From assembly GCA_020002185.1 (NCBI GenBank), contig CM034539.1:3686629-3750628 (forward strand): a DNA stretch of 64,000 bases. The letters are read 5' to 3'. A program made the translations under genes and the position numbers. The DNA comes from Paraescarpia echinospica (Eukaryota > Annelida > Polychaeta > Sabellida > Siboglinidae). The notes under the pieces were generated by a model that was given only the letters and a program-made list of their open reading frames with translations, was not told where the DNA came from and made no database searches. Below are positions 35,296-43,494 of the stretch, in pieces. Within the stretch, counting starts at the first letter, position 1, and each line of letters opens with the position of its first letter.

Positions 35296-36325
35296 AAATT
35301 TTAAAAGAGAAAACACTGCTTACGCAGAATAAGCAAGTCCAGTGCATGTGTAATAATAAATAAATTATTAATTACATTTACCTTTTAATTAGAGAGAATA
35401 CGTACCTATACATAGGTACACTTCATCACATACTCACAGCAAGCATGCCAATCTAATGGTATTGTGAACCAACATACATTTCAGAGAGTTACTACTACAG
35501 TGTTTTATCAACATTGATAATACTGCTATTTATTTGTCTACGGGCACTACACGCATTGCCTGGTAGTTCCCATGTCCCTGCGCACGGGGATTAAATCAGC
35601 GATTGCTATTGAGCACACACATTATAGCCGGTCTAGTCCATCAGATGGTGCAGGTATTAGGCAATATTTAGTCACTATGTTGCTTTAATTTATTGCGTGA
35701 CAATGTAACCAATGCTTTCAGTTGGTTCGAATACTTCGCATACACAGAAAATGATTACCCTTATCTGATGATATAGCTTGAGAGTAAGTTTCTTTGGTTC
35801 CCCTGATTCCAGGATACCCTTATATCCAGGCTCTCTTGCGTGCGACAAACGCTGGCGCCATATCTAGGAGCCTGGGTAATGTAGTTTACCAATAACCTGT
35901 TCGCTTTTGCCAGTCGTCAATGTCCTTAGAAAATCTCGTATCTGCAATGTTTGCATTTTCTGGGTTTTTATTTTAGTAGCAACACGAACCCTTACTCCAT
36001 ATCCGTGAAAACTTTGTAACTCTTTGTGCAAAGGAAAACACTAAAAATGTCATATGATATAACCTTGTATCCCACATGGTTACCTAGATTGGCCTTTGAA
36101 TACCTCGTATCTACAGATGTAGCTGGATCATCTACATAATCTACAGCATCACAGTTTCCAGACAGGTAAAATCATAATATCAAACACACATACATAGCAA
36201 TTGTGTATAATACATCATACCCCCTGAGGGAATTATATAACAAATTATAACATCCTTGAAGAATGAAGAAAACAAACGATGACATTTTGACATGGTGGGT
36301 TCCACTACATTCCAATGTTATACTA
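35296..36325. other. AT-rich flank left of the virus-like island
   Basis: No gene recognised. The composition changes sharply at about 36.34 kb, where GC-rich minus-strand coding sequence begins. Confidence 0.5.
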
Positions 36326-36786
36326 TTAGTGTACATGTAGATATAAGGTTAATATGAGACAGTCATTGGCCACCCGATCGGTGCCGAATAGGCTCTGGAA
36401 CGTCGACAACGGCATACCGCGACATCGGAGGAGGAGGTAGGCGACGCAATATTGTCCGCACACGTTAGAGACGACGCTCTGCAGCCGCTTGTCGTTGTAC
36501 GTCCACGCGTCGCCGCAGTTGCGGTGCAGGAACGCGTGGAAGTCGGCGTGCAGCGGCGGCAGACCGTACGAATCGAGATGTACTCGCCTCGCCGGTCGGC
36601 GTCCACGTAGACGGCCACCCAGTGCTGCCCCGGCTCGCCGCCGTCGTCGGTGTTGCACACGAAGGCCGTTGGGTAAACGGTGGCGGTGTTGGTGATAAGT
36701 AGCGCATCTTTAGGCACGACGCCGACGACGCTACGTTTAGCGTACTTATCGTGTTCCAGGCGACGCATCTTTTGAAACGTATCCAT
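36326..36786 (-). pseudogene. Adenain-like cysteine protease, one frameshift
   Basis: Maturation protease of the C5/Ulp1 type that cleaves capsid precursors in adenoviruses and Polintons. ATG at 36786 lies 2 bases after the capsid stop codon. The first frame carries VVPKDALLITNTA and GQHWVAVYVD (catalytic His); after a frameshift near 36575 the second frame carries DSYGLPPLH (catalytic Asp) and VCGQYCVAYLL (Gln-x-Cys; catalytic Cys), then LSTFQSLFGTDRVAND near the end. Total length of about 150 residues is short compared with adenoviral proteases (about 200). All triad residues are present but split over two frames, so no active product is expected from this copy. Confidence 0.85.
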
Positions 36787-36788
36787 AG

Positions 36789-38093
36789 TTACCAGTCGTA
36801 CACGACGTTCCGGTTCCTGTCGATCTCCAGCACCGTCTCGAATTCCGCGTACACGACGACGTTCACCGGACGGGGTAGCGCCGTCCCGAGGGGCATTTCG
36901 GCGTCCACGGTCCCGTGACGCACGACGTTGAAATGGTCCCTGTCGCAACAGTCGGGCGTCAGGTCGAAACCGAAGATGGTGTAGCCGGCACCGAAGTCCG
37001 TGCGCGATACGTCGTTCCCCTCGTCCTCGTACGCCTTTCCGGTGGCCTCGAAGAGATTTATATAGCTCCGGATGTACCGATTGTGCGGAAAGTCCGGCTG
37101 CAGCGGCTTGCTCGGCACCTGACATCCGTCGACGACGAGCGTGAGGAAGTTTATGTCGTTGTGGCGCGCGTCGAACGAATTTCTAGTGTAGTCTCCGTTG
37201 TAGGCGACGTTATCGATCATCATCAGGAAGATGCGTTTCGGAATCGCACCCATGTACAAGTTCTCGTGCGTGTGCGATAGCTTACCCGCCGTTATCGAGA
37301 ACGATTTGCAGTCGATGCGGCGCATCGGAAACTTAGCCGTTCCCTACGTCCACGCTTTGATATGTCCCATCTGGACGTCCGGGTTCAACTTCACTTTTCG
37401 CACGTGCAGGCGAATCGACTACAGCACGAGGCGCCACCCCGGTACGGCTTGCGCGCCCATGAGCGCGAAGGCGACCTTCGAGCGCACCATGCGTACTTTC
37501 GTGTCGACGCCGTTCGGCATGTGCCTGTTTAGCATCAACGCGTCGACGTGCACGCGTCCAATCATCACCACCTCGTTGCTATCGGCCGTCATTACGCGCC
37601 GTGCCTCGAACCCGTCGTTGTTGTTCCCGAGCGCGTCCATGTGTCCGGCGGTGTCTTTGTATCACAACGAGCCCGTGAGATGCGACCGTTTCGCGTCGCT
37701 ACCGTAACTCAGCAGGGTCTCGAGGTAGGCCCGGTACGCGTACGTATTGGTCGACGGCGTCACGAGGGTGCCGTTCAGCGACACGTCGATTTGACTGAAC
37801 ATCGAATGCAGGAAATTGTCGACCGGGGCCACGTTGGCGCCGGCCGCCAGATTGGTACCGTCCCCCTGAACCACTTTGAAGCGGACGTACACTTGAAGGC
37901 TCGCCAGGTCCGTATAGTCGTTGCCCGAACCCGGGATGAGGAACTCGATAGGGCCGCCGGCGTCGAGAGCCGCCAGCGGATGGTAGACGGTCCACTGACA
38001 GCTCTCGACGCTCGTCTGCGTCACCGGCCCGCTGAACAGGTCCAGTTCGGCCTTCACGCCCTCGCACGATGCTCCATTCACGAACGCCATCAT
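36789..38093 (-). pseudogene. Major capsid protein (double-jelly-roll type), three in-frame stops
   Basis: About 434 codons, starting at tandem ATGs at 38093/38090. Recognisable blocks: FLHSMFSQIDVSLNG, NTYAYRAYLETLLSYG, then LHVRKVKLNP, RIDCKSFSI, and RPVNVVVYAEFETVLEIDRN near the end. These match proteins annotated F54H12.2-like in invertebrates, which I take to be the MCP of Polinton-type elements (family recollection; fold not tested). The frame is continuous but for TGA at 37664-37662 and TAG at 37421-37419 and 37346-37344 (codons 144, 225, 250). No indel occurs over 1.3 kb. The start overlaps the stop of the upstream gene (TAATG). Confidence 0.75.
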
Positions 38094-38518
38094 TACTCGT
38101 CGAATATGTCGTCCGTTCGACGCCGTCTCTTCCGCCTACAGACGGCCGTCGCCACTAGGCGCGGTCTCTTTATGGCGGCGCCGCGCCGGCGCTGCTGCGT
38201 TTTTTTCCTCTTCTTCTTCGTCGGTGGCTGCGACGGCGAATTCAATAGGCCGTCGAGAAGATCGGCGCCTGCCTCCTTCGCGCGTCGTTTTATCGACTGT
38301 TTCAGATTGCCACCGGTGACGCGCACGCCGGTGTTGAGCGCTCGTTTTCCCAACGTCAACGCGCCTCTCTTGATAAGCGGCATGGCGCTTCGAAACAGAC
38401 TACCGAAGATATTGCCCAGACCGTGACCTCGTTGCCCCCGACCACCGACGAAGACCGGCATCTGACCGCCGACCTGTCGAACGTAGTAGTCCTCGTACGG
38501 GTTCTTCGTCGCCGGCAA
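38093..38518 (-). CDS. Basic pX/pVI-like core or minor virion protein
   Basis: 141 residues, uninterrupted. Near the N-terminus is GQRGHGLGNIFGSLFRSAMP, a Gly-rich amphipathic segment like that of adenoviral pX/pVI and its Polinton counterparts. It is followed by K/R-rich tracts (TKKKRKKTQQRRRG; RRKRRRR) suited to DNA binding or nuclear localisation. It begins 1 base after the stop of the upstream gene, and its stop overlaps the capsid start. Likely roles are genome condensation or membrane disruption during entry by analogy; unproven. Confidence 0.65.
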   Translation of the reverse strand: MPATKNPYEDYYVRQVGGQMPVFVGGRGQRGHGLGNIFGSLFRSAMPLIKRGALTLGKRALNTGVRVTGGNLKQSIKRRAKEAGADLLDGLLNSPSQPPTKKKRKKTQQRRRGAAIKRPRLVATAVCRRKRRRRTDDIFDE

Positions 38519-38519
38519 G

Positions 38520-39392
38520 TTAAAACAATTTCGATTTACAGCGTCTGACGTGAAGCGTCGTCACTAGCTTTCCCTGCTCGAATGGTATCGGTTGACCGAG
38601 ATCGTCTCTTATATCGACCTCGATCTCATCGAATTGATGACGCAGCAGCTTCACGTATTGGACGCGGTCGAACGTTTCCGAAATATTGCTGCCGTTCTTA
38701 CCGTTGACGGCGATGTTGCGAAGGAGTGGCGCGTACACGTCACCGACGACGCGCGGCTCCACGAGATCCGTGTACACGTACAGGGTTTCGACGTCCGCCT
38801 TCATATCCACCGTATTGTGACCTTCGTACGCGTACGTGTACGTGACGGGCATGGTTTCGATGACGACTGCCGGCGCGGGGCCACTCATCGGGGAACTCGT
38901 GATCATGTTGCTATGGAAACCTAGTACGTCCTTCAGACGGCTCGTATGAGGTATAATAAATTCGACACCCGGCGATATATGCAGCGTCATTCGGTTAGAG
39001 ACGTCGCTGAACTCTAGACGCGCCTTGACCTTATCGGTGCACAATTTCATTAGTGCCTCGTTGATCTGCTGCATCAACGTGTAAAAACTGTTGTAGAAAC
39101 CGTGAGCAATCGTGCCCTGACGGTATAGCAGGATGGTGTCGCCGATTTCGTCTACGTACGTGAAAATACCCGGATCGCCCGTCGCGCAAGTTAGGAAGAA
39201 GTAGGCGTCCTTCTCTCTCACGTTGTACCACGTGTGCGGATACTGTATCATCAACAGTCCGCATTCCCACTTCCCCGACAGGTCGAAACGTCGCAGCAGC
39301 GTCGTGATGTAGTGCGTCGACGTATTTTTGGGGTGACGCTTCATAGACGCATTGCTCGGTAGCGTCAGGTAAAAATCAGACGAGACCGTCAT
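38520..39392 (-). CDS. Probable minor capsid (penton-like) structural protein
   Basis: 290 residues, intact. Blocks: DFYLTLPSNASMKRHPKNTS, LSGKWECGLLMIQYPHTWYN, ADVETLYVYTDLVEPRVVGD and VDIRDDLGQPIPFEQGKLVT near the C-terminus. The protein is a regular neighbour of the F54H12.2-like capsid gene in invertebrate genomes as I recall. Its beta-rich pattern and place between the membrane protein and MCP suggest the penton/minor capsid, but I see no diagnostic motif. Its first 17 bases overlap the upstream gene's end. Confidence 0.6.
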   Translation of the reverse strand: MTVSSDFYLTLPSNASMKRHPKNTSTHYITTLLRRFDLSGKWECGLLMIQYPHTWYNVREKDAYFFLTCATGDPGIFTYVDEIGDTILLYRQGTIAHGFYNSFYTLMQQINEALMKLCTDKVKARLEFSDVSNRMTLHISPGVEFIIPHTSRLKDVLGFHSNMITSSPMSGPAPAVVIETMPVTYTYAYEGHNTVDMKADVETLYVYTDLVEPRVVGDVYAPLLRNIAVNGKNGSNISETFDRVQYVKLLRHQFDEIEVDIRDDLGQPIPFEQGKLVTTLHVRRCKSKLF

Positions 39393-39732
39393 CGTCGCCG
39401 CCGGGTCGTCGTCGACCGCTCATAGATGGACTCGGGAGCAAATAACCGAGACAGCTGCTCAACAGCGCCGTCCACAGGTTGGAGTCGCCTTGATCTTTCG
39501 TCAGATTGTATATACTAACGGCGATGACGATGTACAGGACGACGACCTGACAGAGGAATACGATTTCGGCCTTAGGGCATTCGTTGCCGCAGATTTGCCA
39601 TGGAACGGGTTCGGCGGTGGTTGTGGTGGTAGCGTCGATGGAGTCCGCGTGCTCGTCGACGGAGTCCGCGTACTCGGCGCCGGAGTTCGTTCGATGATTG
39701 CCACTTGAGGTAGTTTCGTCGCCGCCGATCAT
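39376..39732 (-). CDS. Single-pass membrane protein of the structural cassette
   Basis: 118 residues: a Thr/Asp-rich N-terminus, then PWQICGNECPKAEIVFLCQV leading into one membrane helix (VVVLYIVIAVSIYNL), then SNLWTALLSSCLGYLLPSPS. The L-W-x-x-L-L-S-S-C-x-G-Y-L-L-P motif is a conserved feature of this protein in related cassettes (recollection). Probably a virion or assembly membrane protein. A TATA-like box stands 38 bases before the ATG. Its end overlaps the start of the minor capsid gene by 17 bases. Confidence 0.65.
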   Translation of the reverse strand: MIGGDETTSSGNHRTNSGAEYADSVDEHADSIDATTTTTAEPVPWQICGNECPKAEIVFLCQVVVLYIVIAVSIYNLTKDQGDSNLWTALLSSCLGYLLPSPSMSGRRRPGGDDDGLV

Positions 39733-39769
39733 CTTTGCGCCATTGCGGTCTGTTGATACAGCAGGGACC

Positions 39770-39775
39770 TTTATA
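39770..39775 (-). promoter_or_regulatory. TATA-like box before the morphogenesis cassette
   Basis: Minus strand CGTATAAAGG, 38 bases upstream of the ATG at 39732. It is the only TATA-like box found before the five abutting structural genes, suggesting one transcript for them. Confidence 0.5.
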
Positions 39776-39889
39776 CGGCAAGAACGAAGTTCCGTTGCAT
39801 AACACCCGCCTCATGCAGTCGCCAGCACCCCGTGTGGCGAATCCAACGAGTCATTCTCATATCCGGTGCTGCCGCCTCACTAGTAGTCT

Positions 39890-41016
39890 TTATAGGTCCA
39901 CGAGCGACTCGGCATCGATCCAGCTGTTGAAGGAGGCCGGAGAACCGCTCCATTTTACGAGAGCCTCCGAACCTCCGCCGCGACGACGACGCTGTAGAAC
40001 CGCCTCCACGCGATACAGTTTTTCCTTTGGAACGACTACGCGTTGTAGTTCCGGTTCGTAGAAGGCGCCCTCTACCGGCGTCCCGGCGTCGTCCTTCAGG
40101 CGATAAACGGGCGGTTCGGACGGGTGCACCTCTACGACGGTGAAGAGCTCCTCGCTCCAGTTAGCCATGTATCCTTTTTTAATTGACCCTTTGTCTTGCT
40201 GATACGTACGCGATCTCCCTCGCGCAGTTTCGGTTTTCGCCGTTGGCCACAGCCGACTTTGCTGCCGTACAATCGTTGCCATACGGCCTCCTGATTCGTC
40301 GCGTCGACACTCGCCGGCGTCCTACCGATGCTTCGGTGGTAGGCGTTGTTGTACGATCGCACGAAATCCGGTAACGCCTCTACGTAGCGCAGCGTCTCGT
40401 GTTTCGTAAAATAGCGCCACATAAGCGTCTTCAAAGTCCGATTAAACCGTTCCACGACGCTCGCTTTAGTCTCCTCGTTATGCGTCACAAAATGATCAAC
40501 GCCGCGCTTCTTTAGGAACGTTTGCAGGGGTCGGTTCAGAAACTCGCTCCCCTTATCGGTCTGCAGCGCGTTCGGCGTCTCGCCGCCACTCAGTAGGCAC
40601 TCGAAGGCCGCGACGAGCGACGGGCCGGACTTACTCTTCAACGGAACGCACCACGCCCACTTCGAAAACACGTCGATGACCTTCAATGGGAATGTTATAC
40701 CGTCGTTGTGCGTTTTCAGTCTAGTCAAGTCGACCAGATCGGCTTGCCACTGCTGGTTTCGTCCGCCCACGATGACGCGACGTCGTTTGAAATATCGTTT
40801 AACCGGTTTGTGTAGGGTATAGGCGTCCTGTGACGCTAGCCACCTCTCGACGGCCGGACGTCGGATCTTCGACGCCCGGTGCAACGCGTCGACACGTCCG
40901 AAACTTCCTACCCGTTTCGGATCGAAGTAGACGCAGTTCAGTTCGTCGTCGTCGTCGTCGTTTCGTTGCTGAAGAGGCTTTCGTTTTGGCCGACGACGAC
41001 TCCACCCGGACACCAT
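39890..41016 (-). pseudogene. Retroviral-type (rve) integrase with C-terminal chromodomain, one -1 frameshift
   Basis: DDE/D integrase that would insert element DNA into chromosomes. N-terminus (residues 1-90) includes SQDAYTLHKPVKRYFKRRR. The core begins at QQWQADLVDL (first catalytic Asp), then VIDVFSKWAWCVPLKSKSG, ALQTDKGSEFLN (second Asp), KASVVERFNRTLKTLMWRYF (Glu) and RSYNNAYHRSIGRTP. An A6 tract at 40175-40180 ends the frame; in the -1 frame follow NWSEELFTVVEVHPSEPPVY (SH3-like) and a chromodomain-like ALVKWSGSPASFNSWIDAES. It resembles F54H12.3-like proteins. Chromodomains on integrases target heterochromatin in Polintons and chromoviruses. An in-phase A_AAA_AAG heptamer lies exactly at the break. 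Confidence 0.9.
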
Positions 41017-41147
41017 GGCAACGACGACGACGACGACGATAAATGTACGATGATTATTATACTCTTATAGAGAGCGATAAGCGCGATGGTGAAGCCGACG
41101 ACGATGGCCGTTATCGATCGTCGTGACGGCATCACAACGTGTCCCAC
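40938..41147 (-). CDS. Possible small single-pass membrane protein
   Basis: Frame of 69 residues with MPSRRSITAIVVGFTIALIA followed by more hydrophobic residues, one predicted helix, then a Ser/Thr-rich tail. It overlaps both the end of the preceding gene and the start of the integrase, so it may be a chance frame. Small hydrophobic proteins are usual in this element class. Confidence 0.3.
   Translation of the reverse strand: MGHVVMPSRRSITAIVVGFTIALIALYKSIIIIVHLSSSSSSLPWCPGGVVVGQNESLFSNETTTTTTN
41062..41070 (-). promoter_or_regulatory. TATA-like box before the integrase
   Basis: Minus strand CTATAAGAG about 50 bases upstream of the integrase ATG at 41016. Confidence 0.4.
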
Positions 41148-41861
41148 GCCGCGACGCCCAACGAAGGGGATCGTTGTCTCCGTTTAGTCTCGCGTCGCAT
41201 CCGTAGTCTCCACTCCGGCGTCGCTGATGAACTGGTCGTCGGCGTCATCGACGCCTCTTCTAGTAGCCGCTTCTGTCGTCGCTCCATGTACGTCCGATAG
41301 CGCGGTTTGCCCACGAATTCCATGGGGATATTCATACCCTTCATGCGCAATCCGAACTCTCGCCATCCTACGGGTGCTGTCGTCTTCGATCTCGTTCACT
41401 AGATCGACCATGTTACTCCCCGCGATTGTTTTACCGTCATACACGAATTCGCCGCGGTCGTTCCATCGACACAACGGATCGGCTTTCATTTTTGCGATAA
41501 GCAGACCCGTCTTCCCTTTCAGCGTTTTCGGCATGCTGGCTATGATTTCGCGCTCTTCGTCCTCCGACGAAGGTGGCGCCACCGTCGCCGCCGCTGCCGT
41601 CACCGCAGGCGTCTCGCTGCTGCTGCCGTTGACCACCGAAACGCGTACCGGTTGCGCCGCTCGAGCCGCCTCTATCGTGTTGTACCGGCTCAGCAGTTGA
41701 TTGTACGACGCCACCTTTTCGCGTTCGGATAAATCCGATCGTTCTAGAATGTCCTTCATGTCGCTGTCCAGGCTACTCAGCACACGTGATCGGGGCGTGC
41801 TCGGCGGCTGATAGATACGTGGCAGGAGGCTTTCCACCAATCGCGGGTCGACCAACGCCAT
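41132..41861 (-). pseudogene. Conserved cassette protein of unknown function, one frameshift
   Basis: The first frame (41861 to about 41370) starts MALVDPRLVESLLPRIYQPP and includes EREKVASYNQLLSRYN, ETPAV-linker and KADPLCRWNDRGEFVYDGKT then GSNMVDLVNEI. At about 41370 homology moves to another frame: GWREFGLRMKGMNIPMEFVG, then basic YMERRQKRLLEEA and a stop at 41132. The W-N-x-x-G-E...G-S-N-x-x-D-L-V...G-W-x-x-F series is a pattern I recall from proteins next to integrases in these cassettes. No enzymatic motif is visible. Continued in the original frame it reads unrelated sequence to 41184. Confidence 0.65.
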
Positions 41862-41882
41862 CTTCTACGCGTACTGCATCAA

Positions 41883-42284
41883 TCACCCGCTGCCGATCAC
41901 CTGTCTGAGCAGCGGGAGGAGAACGGTGCTCGCTAACGGCGCTAGCAGGGCCGTCAGAAAACCACCCGCACCCTTTTGCAAGACGACTCGCTTCTGCTTA
42001 ATCGCAACTTGTTTGTCGGCGAGTTTACGCAGGTGATTCCTGTATTTTGCCAACACGCGTTTCTGTTTCGGCGACAACTTCACGTTCCCTTTCAGAATGT
42101 TGTACGCGCAATCGCACAGACTACAAATGAGTCCGGCGTCCGCGTGGCCGATCACGGCTTTTCGCAGATCGATGTTCCGCCTATGTCTCTCCAACAGCTG
42201 CATGGCAAAAGTGTGTCTCTTCACTCGGTTCGTCGGTCCCGCCACCTTCGGTCGTCGCTTCGCTACCACCGCGCGCCCCGTCAT
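41883..42284 (-). CDS. Conserved small basic protein with hydrophobic C-terminus
   Basis: 133 residues, intact. The central part reads AYNILKGNVKLSPKQKRVLA, then a long basic stretch (LRKLADKQVAIKQKRVVLQK) and a hydrophobic end GGFLTALLAPLASTVLLPLL. This N-V-x-L-(S/T)-P-x-Q-K...Q-K-G-G-F-L pattern is widespread in uncharacterised invertebrate proteins of the same cassette (recollection). It may bind nucleic acid or act as a cement or membrane-active virion protein; function unknown. It is 21 bases upstream of the next gene. Confidence 0.6.
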   Translation of the reverse strand: MTGRAVVAKRRPKVAGPTNRVKRHTFAMQLLERHRRNIDLRKAVIGHADAGLICSLCDCAYNILKGNVKLSPKQKRVLAKYRNHLRKLADKQVAIKQKRVVLQKGAGGFLTALLAPLASTVLLPLLRQVIGSG

Positions 42285-42320
42285 AGCGACTAATAAACGT
42301 TCGCGCCGACGTCCATCTCT

Positions 42321-42328
42321 TCTTATAG
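42321..42328 (-). promoter_or_regulatory. TATA-like box overlapping the ATPase stop codon
   Basis: Minus strand CTATAAGA; the TAA inside it is the stop codon of the ATPase frame. It lies about 37-44 bases before the ATG at 42284. Confidence 0.4.
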
Positions 42329-42978
42329 GATGCCACCGCCGCCGCCGCCGCCACCCTTCCGTACGTATACGTACTGAAGGCGATCATCCGGAAATATGCA
42401 CGCACACAGGCGCATGTCCTCTTCCGTTTCCTGTTTCAGGTCCACGAAGAGATAGCCGTACGCCGACGACGTCGCGTCGTTGAAAGCCTCTATCATGTAG
42501 TTGACCTTTCCCGGGTACATCTGTTTCGCTAGGTGACCTACTTGACCGGCGTCTCGGGGACTCTTGAATAGCACTATGTATTGGGCGTTTAGGCTGATTG
42601 TACGGTTTTCTTTTCCTTTCGGAAACATGTTCTGCCGCAATTGTACGACCGACGTATTACAATGATGACTTTTTTAGTAAATAGTACCGTCACCCGGCTA
42701 TCAGTCTCTTCCATGAGGTCGTCGAGTACTAGAAGCGTCCTTGCTTTACCGTCTAAACGTTTCGGATCCGGCAGGCCGTCTACGAACTCTATTTTCGAAG
42801 ACATAGACGCGTAGCCGGTCTGCCACTGCCCGTAGCACCACAGGATTTTCTCCAGCGGCGGATCGATCATAGCGTCGTGACGTATCAGACGGTCGACGAA
42901 CGTCGTCTTACCGCACCCCGTAGGACCGGCTACTATACATGTAAAAGGATGCTTCAACGACGGTCCGCTCATTTTCAA
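42323..42978 (-). pseudogene. FtsK/HerA-type genome-packaging ATPase, one -1 frameshift
   Basis: P-loop ATPase that pumps viral DNA into capsids (A32-like). First frame: HPFTCIVAGPTGCGKTTFVD (Walker A, residues about 10-30), EKILWCYGQW, then ARTLLVLDDLMEE (Walker B). After an A6 tract (42670-42675) the frame shifts by -1; the second frame has RQNMFPKGKENRTISLNAQY, IVLFKSPRDAGQVGHLAKQM and AYGYLFVDLKQ, matching the distal part including the conserved K-S-P-R-D sensor region. Full length about 215 residues is normal for the family. ATG at 42978 (or 42972) lies after a TATA-like box in the end of the NADAR gene. Confidence 0.9.
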
Positions 42979-42996
42979 CGACTGAGCGAACGCTTT

Positions 42997-43455
42997 TTAC
43001 GCGTCTTTATAAGTGGCGCGCACCTCCATCAACAGTGTACCGAGCATGTTCTCCCCCGCAACGCCCCCGATTCCGGTACCCCAGAAACCCTCCGTACTCG
43101 GTACCCATTCCACCAATTCGACGTCCCCGGTGGCCAACAGGGCGGCCTTCAACTCGGTCGACGCGTCAAACTTGCTCCTCAACAACGCCTTCATACACGC
43201 CACCCTAACGGTGCGCCATTCGGTTCCCGTTCTCTTTTTTCGAATTTCGTAACCGCGTCGTTTCGCTACATAAGGCGATCGCGTTCTTTTGATACGCTCG
43301 GCGCATTCCACGACGTCGTTGAACATTGCTTTCCTATACTGATAGGCCTGCTCGACGGATCGGAATCCCCGACCGAACGCCGACAATCGACACGAATACA
43401 TATTTGACAAGAACGAGCGCGATCCACCAAACCTTATAGGCGACGACGACGACAT
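42997..43455 (-). CDS. NADAR (YbiA-like) ADP-ribose-linked N-glycosidase domain protein
   Basis: 152 residues, intact, first gene of the cassette. It carries the NADAR hallmarks: N-terminal RSFLSNMYSCRLSAFGRGF with R-S-V-E-Q-A-Y-Q-Y-R-K-A, a middle LLATGDVELVEW and C-terminal GFWGTGIGGVAGENMLGTLL then M-E-V-R. Members hydrolyse N-glycosidic bonds, in riboflavin intermediates (plant/bacterial COSY/YbiA) or ADP-ribosylated guanine (NADAR glycosidases). Length matches a stand-alone domain. Its GC-rich codon use agrees with the rest of the cassette, and a TATA-like box lies upstream. Presence in a capsid-bearing element suggests reversal of host ADP-ribosylation or nucleotide metabolism; that role is inference. 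Confidence 0.88.
   Translation of the reverse strand: MSSSSPIRFGGSRSFLSNMYSCRLSAFGRGFRSVEQAYQYRKAMFNDVVECAERIKRTRSPYVAKRRGYEIRKKRTGTEWRTVRVACMKALLRSKFDASTELKAALLATGDVELVEWVPSTEGFWGTGIGGVAGENMLGTLLMEVRATYKDA
43005..43013 (-). promoter_or_regulatory. TATA-like box before the ATPase, inside the NADAR 3' end
   Basis: Minus strand CTTATAAAG, encoding the last Tyr-Lys codons of the NADAR gene, about 30 bases before the ATPase ATG. Confidence 0.45.
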
Positions 43456-43484
43456 ACCGACTACCGATAACCCGCTACCGTCAC

Positions 43485-43494
43485 CGCTTATATG
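43485..43494 (-). promoter_or_regulatory. TATA-like box before the NADAR gene
   Basis: Minus strand CATATAAGCG, about 32-38 bases upstream of the ATG at 43455. Confidence 0.45.

Noticed and set aside
33430..36325. Search for a DNA polymerase B gene left of the protease
   Set aside because: No open frames with polymerase motifs (D-x-x-S-L-Y-P, Y-x-D-T-D) were seen in the AT-rich flank.
36349..37125. 258-residue Arg/Pro-rich open frame
   Set aside because: Its upstream part is a shadow of the capsid gene in another frame; only the last part from 36786 is protease.
37548..38426. 292-residue plus-strand open frame opposite the capsid genes
   Set aside because: It is the antisense of GC-rich capsid and pX-like genes; composition makes antisense frames open and it has no family motifs.
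42997..43455. Bacterial contamination as source of the YbiA-like gene
   Set aside because: The gene shares composition, strand, spacing and a TATA-like box with the eukaryotic-type viral cassette, and its stop region abuts the ATPase gene.
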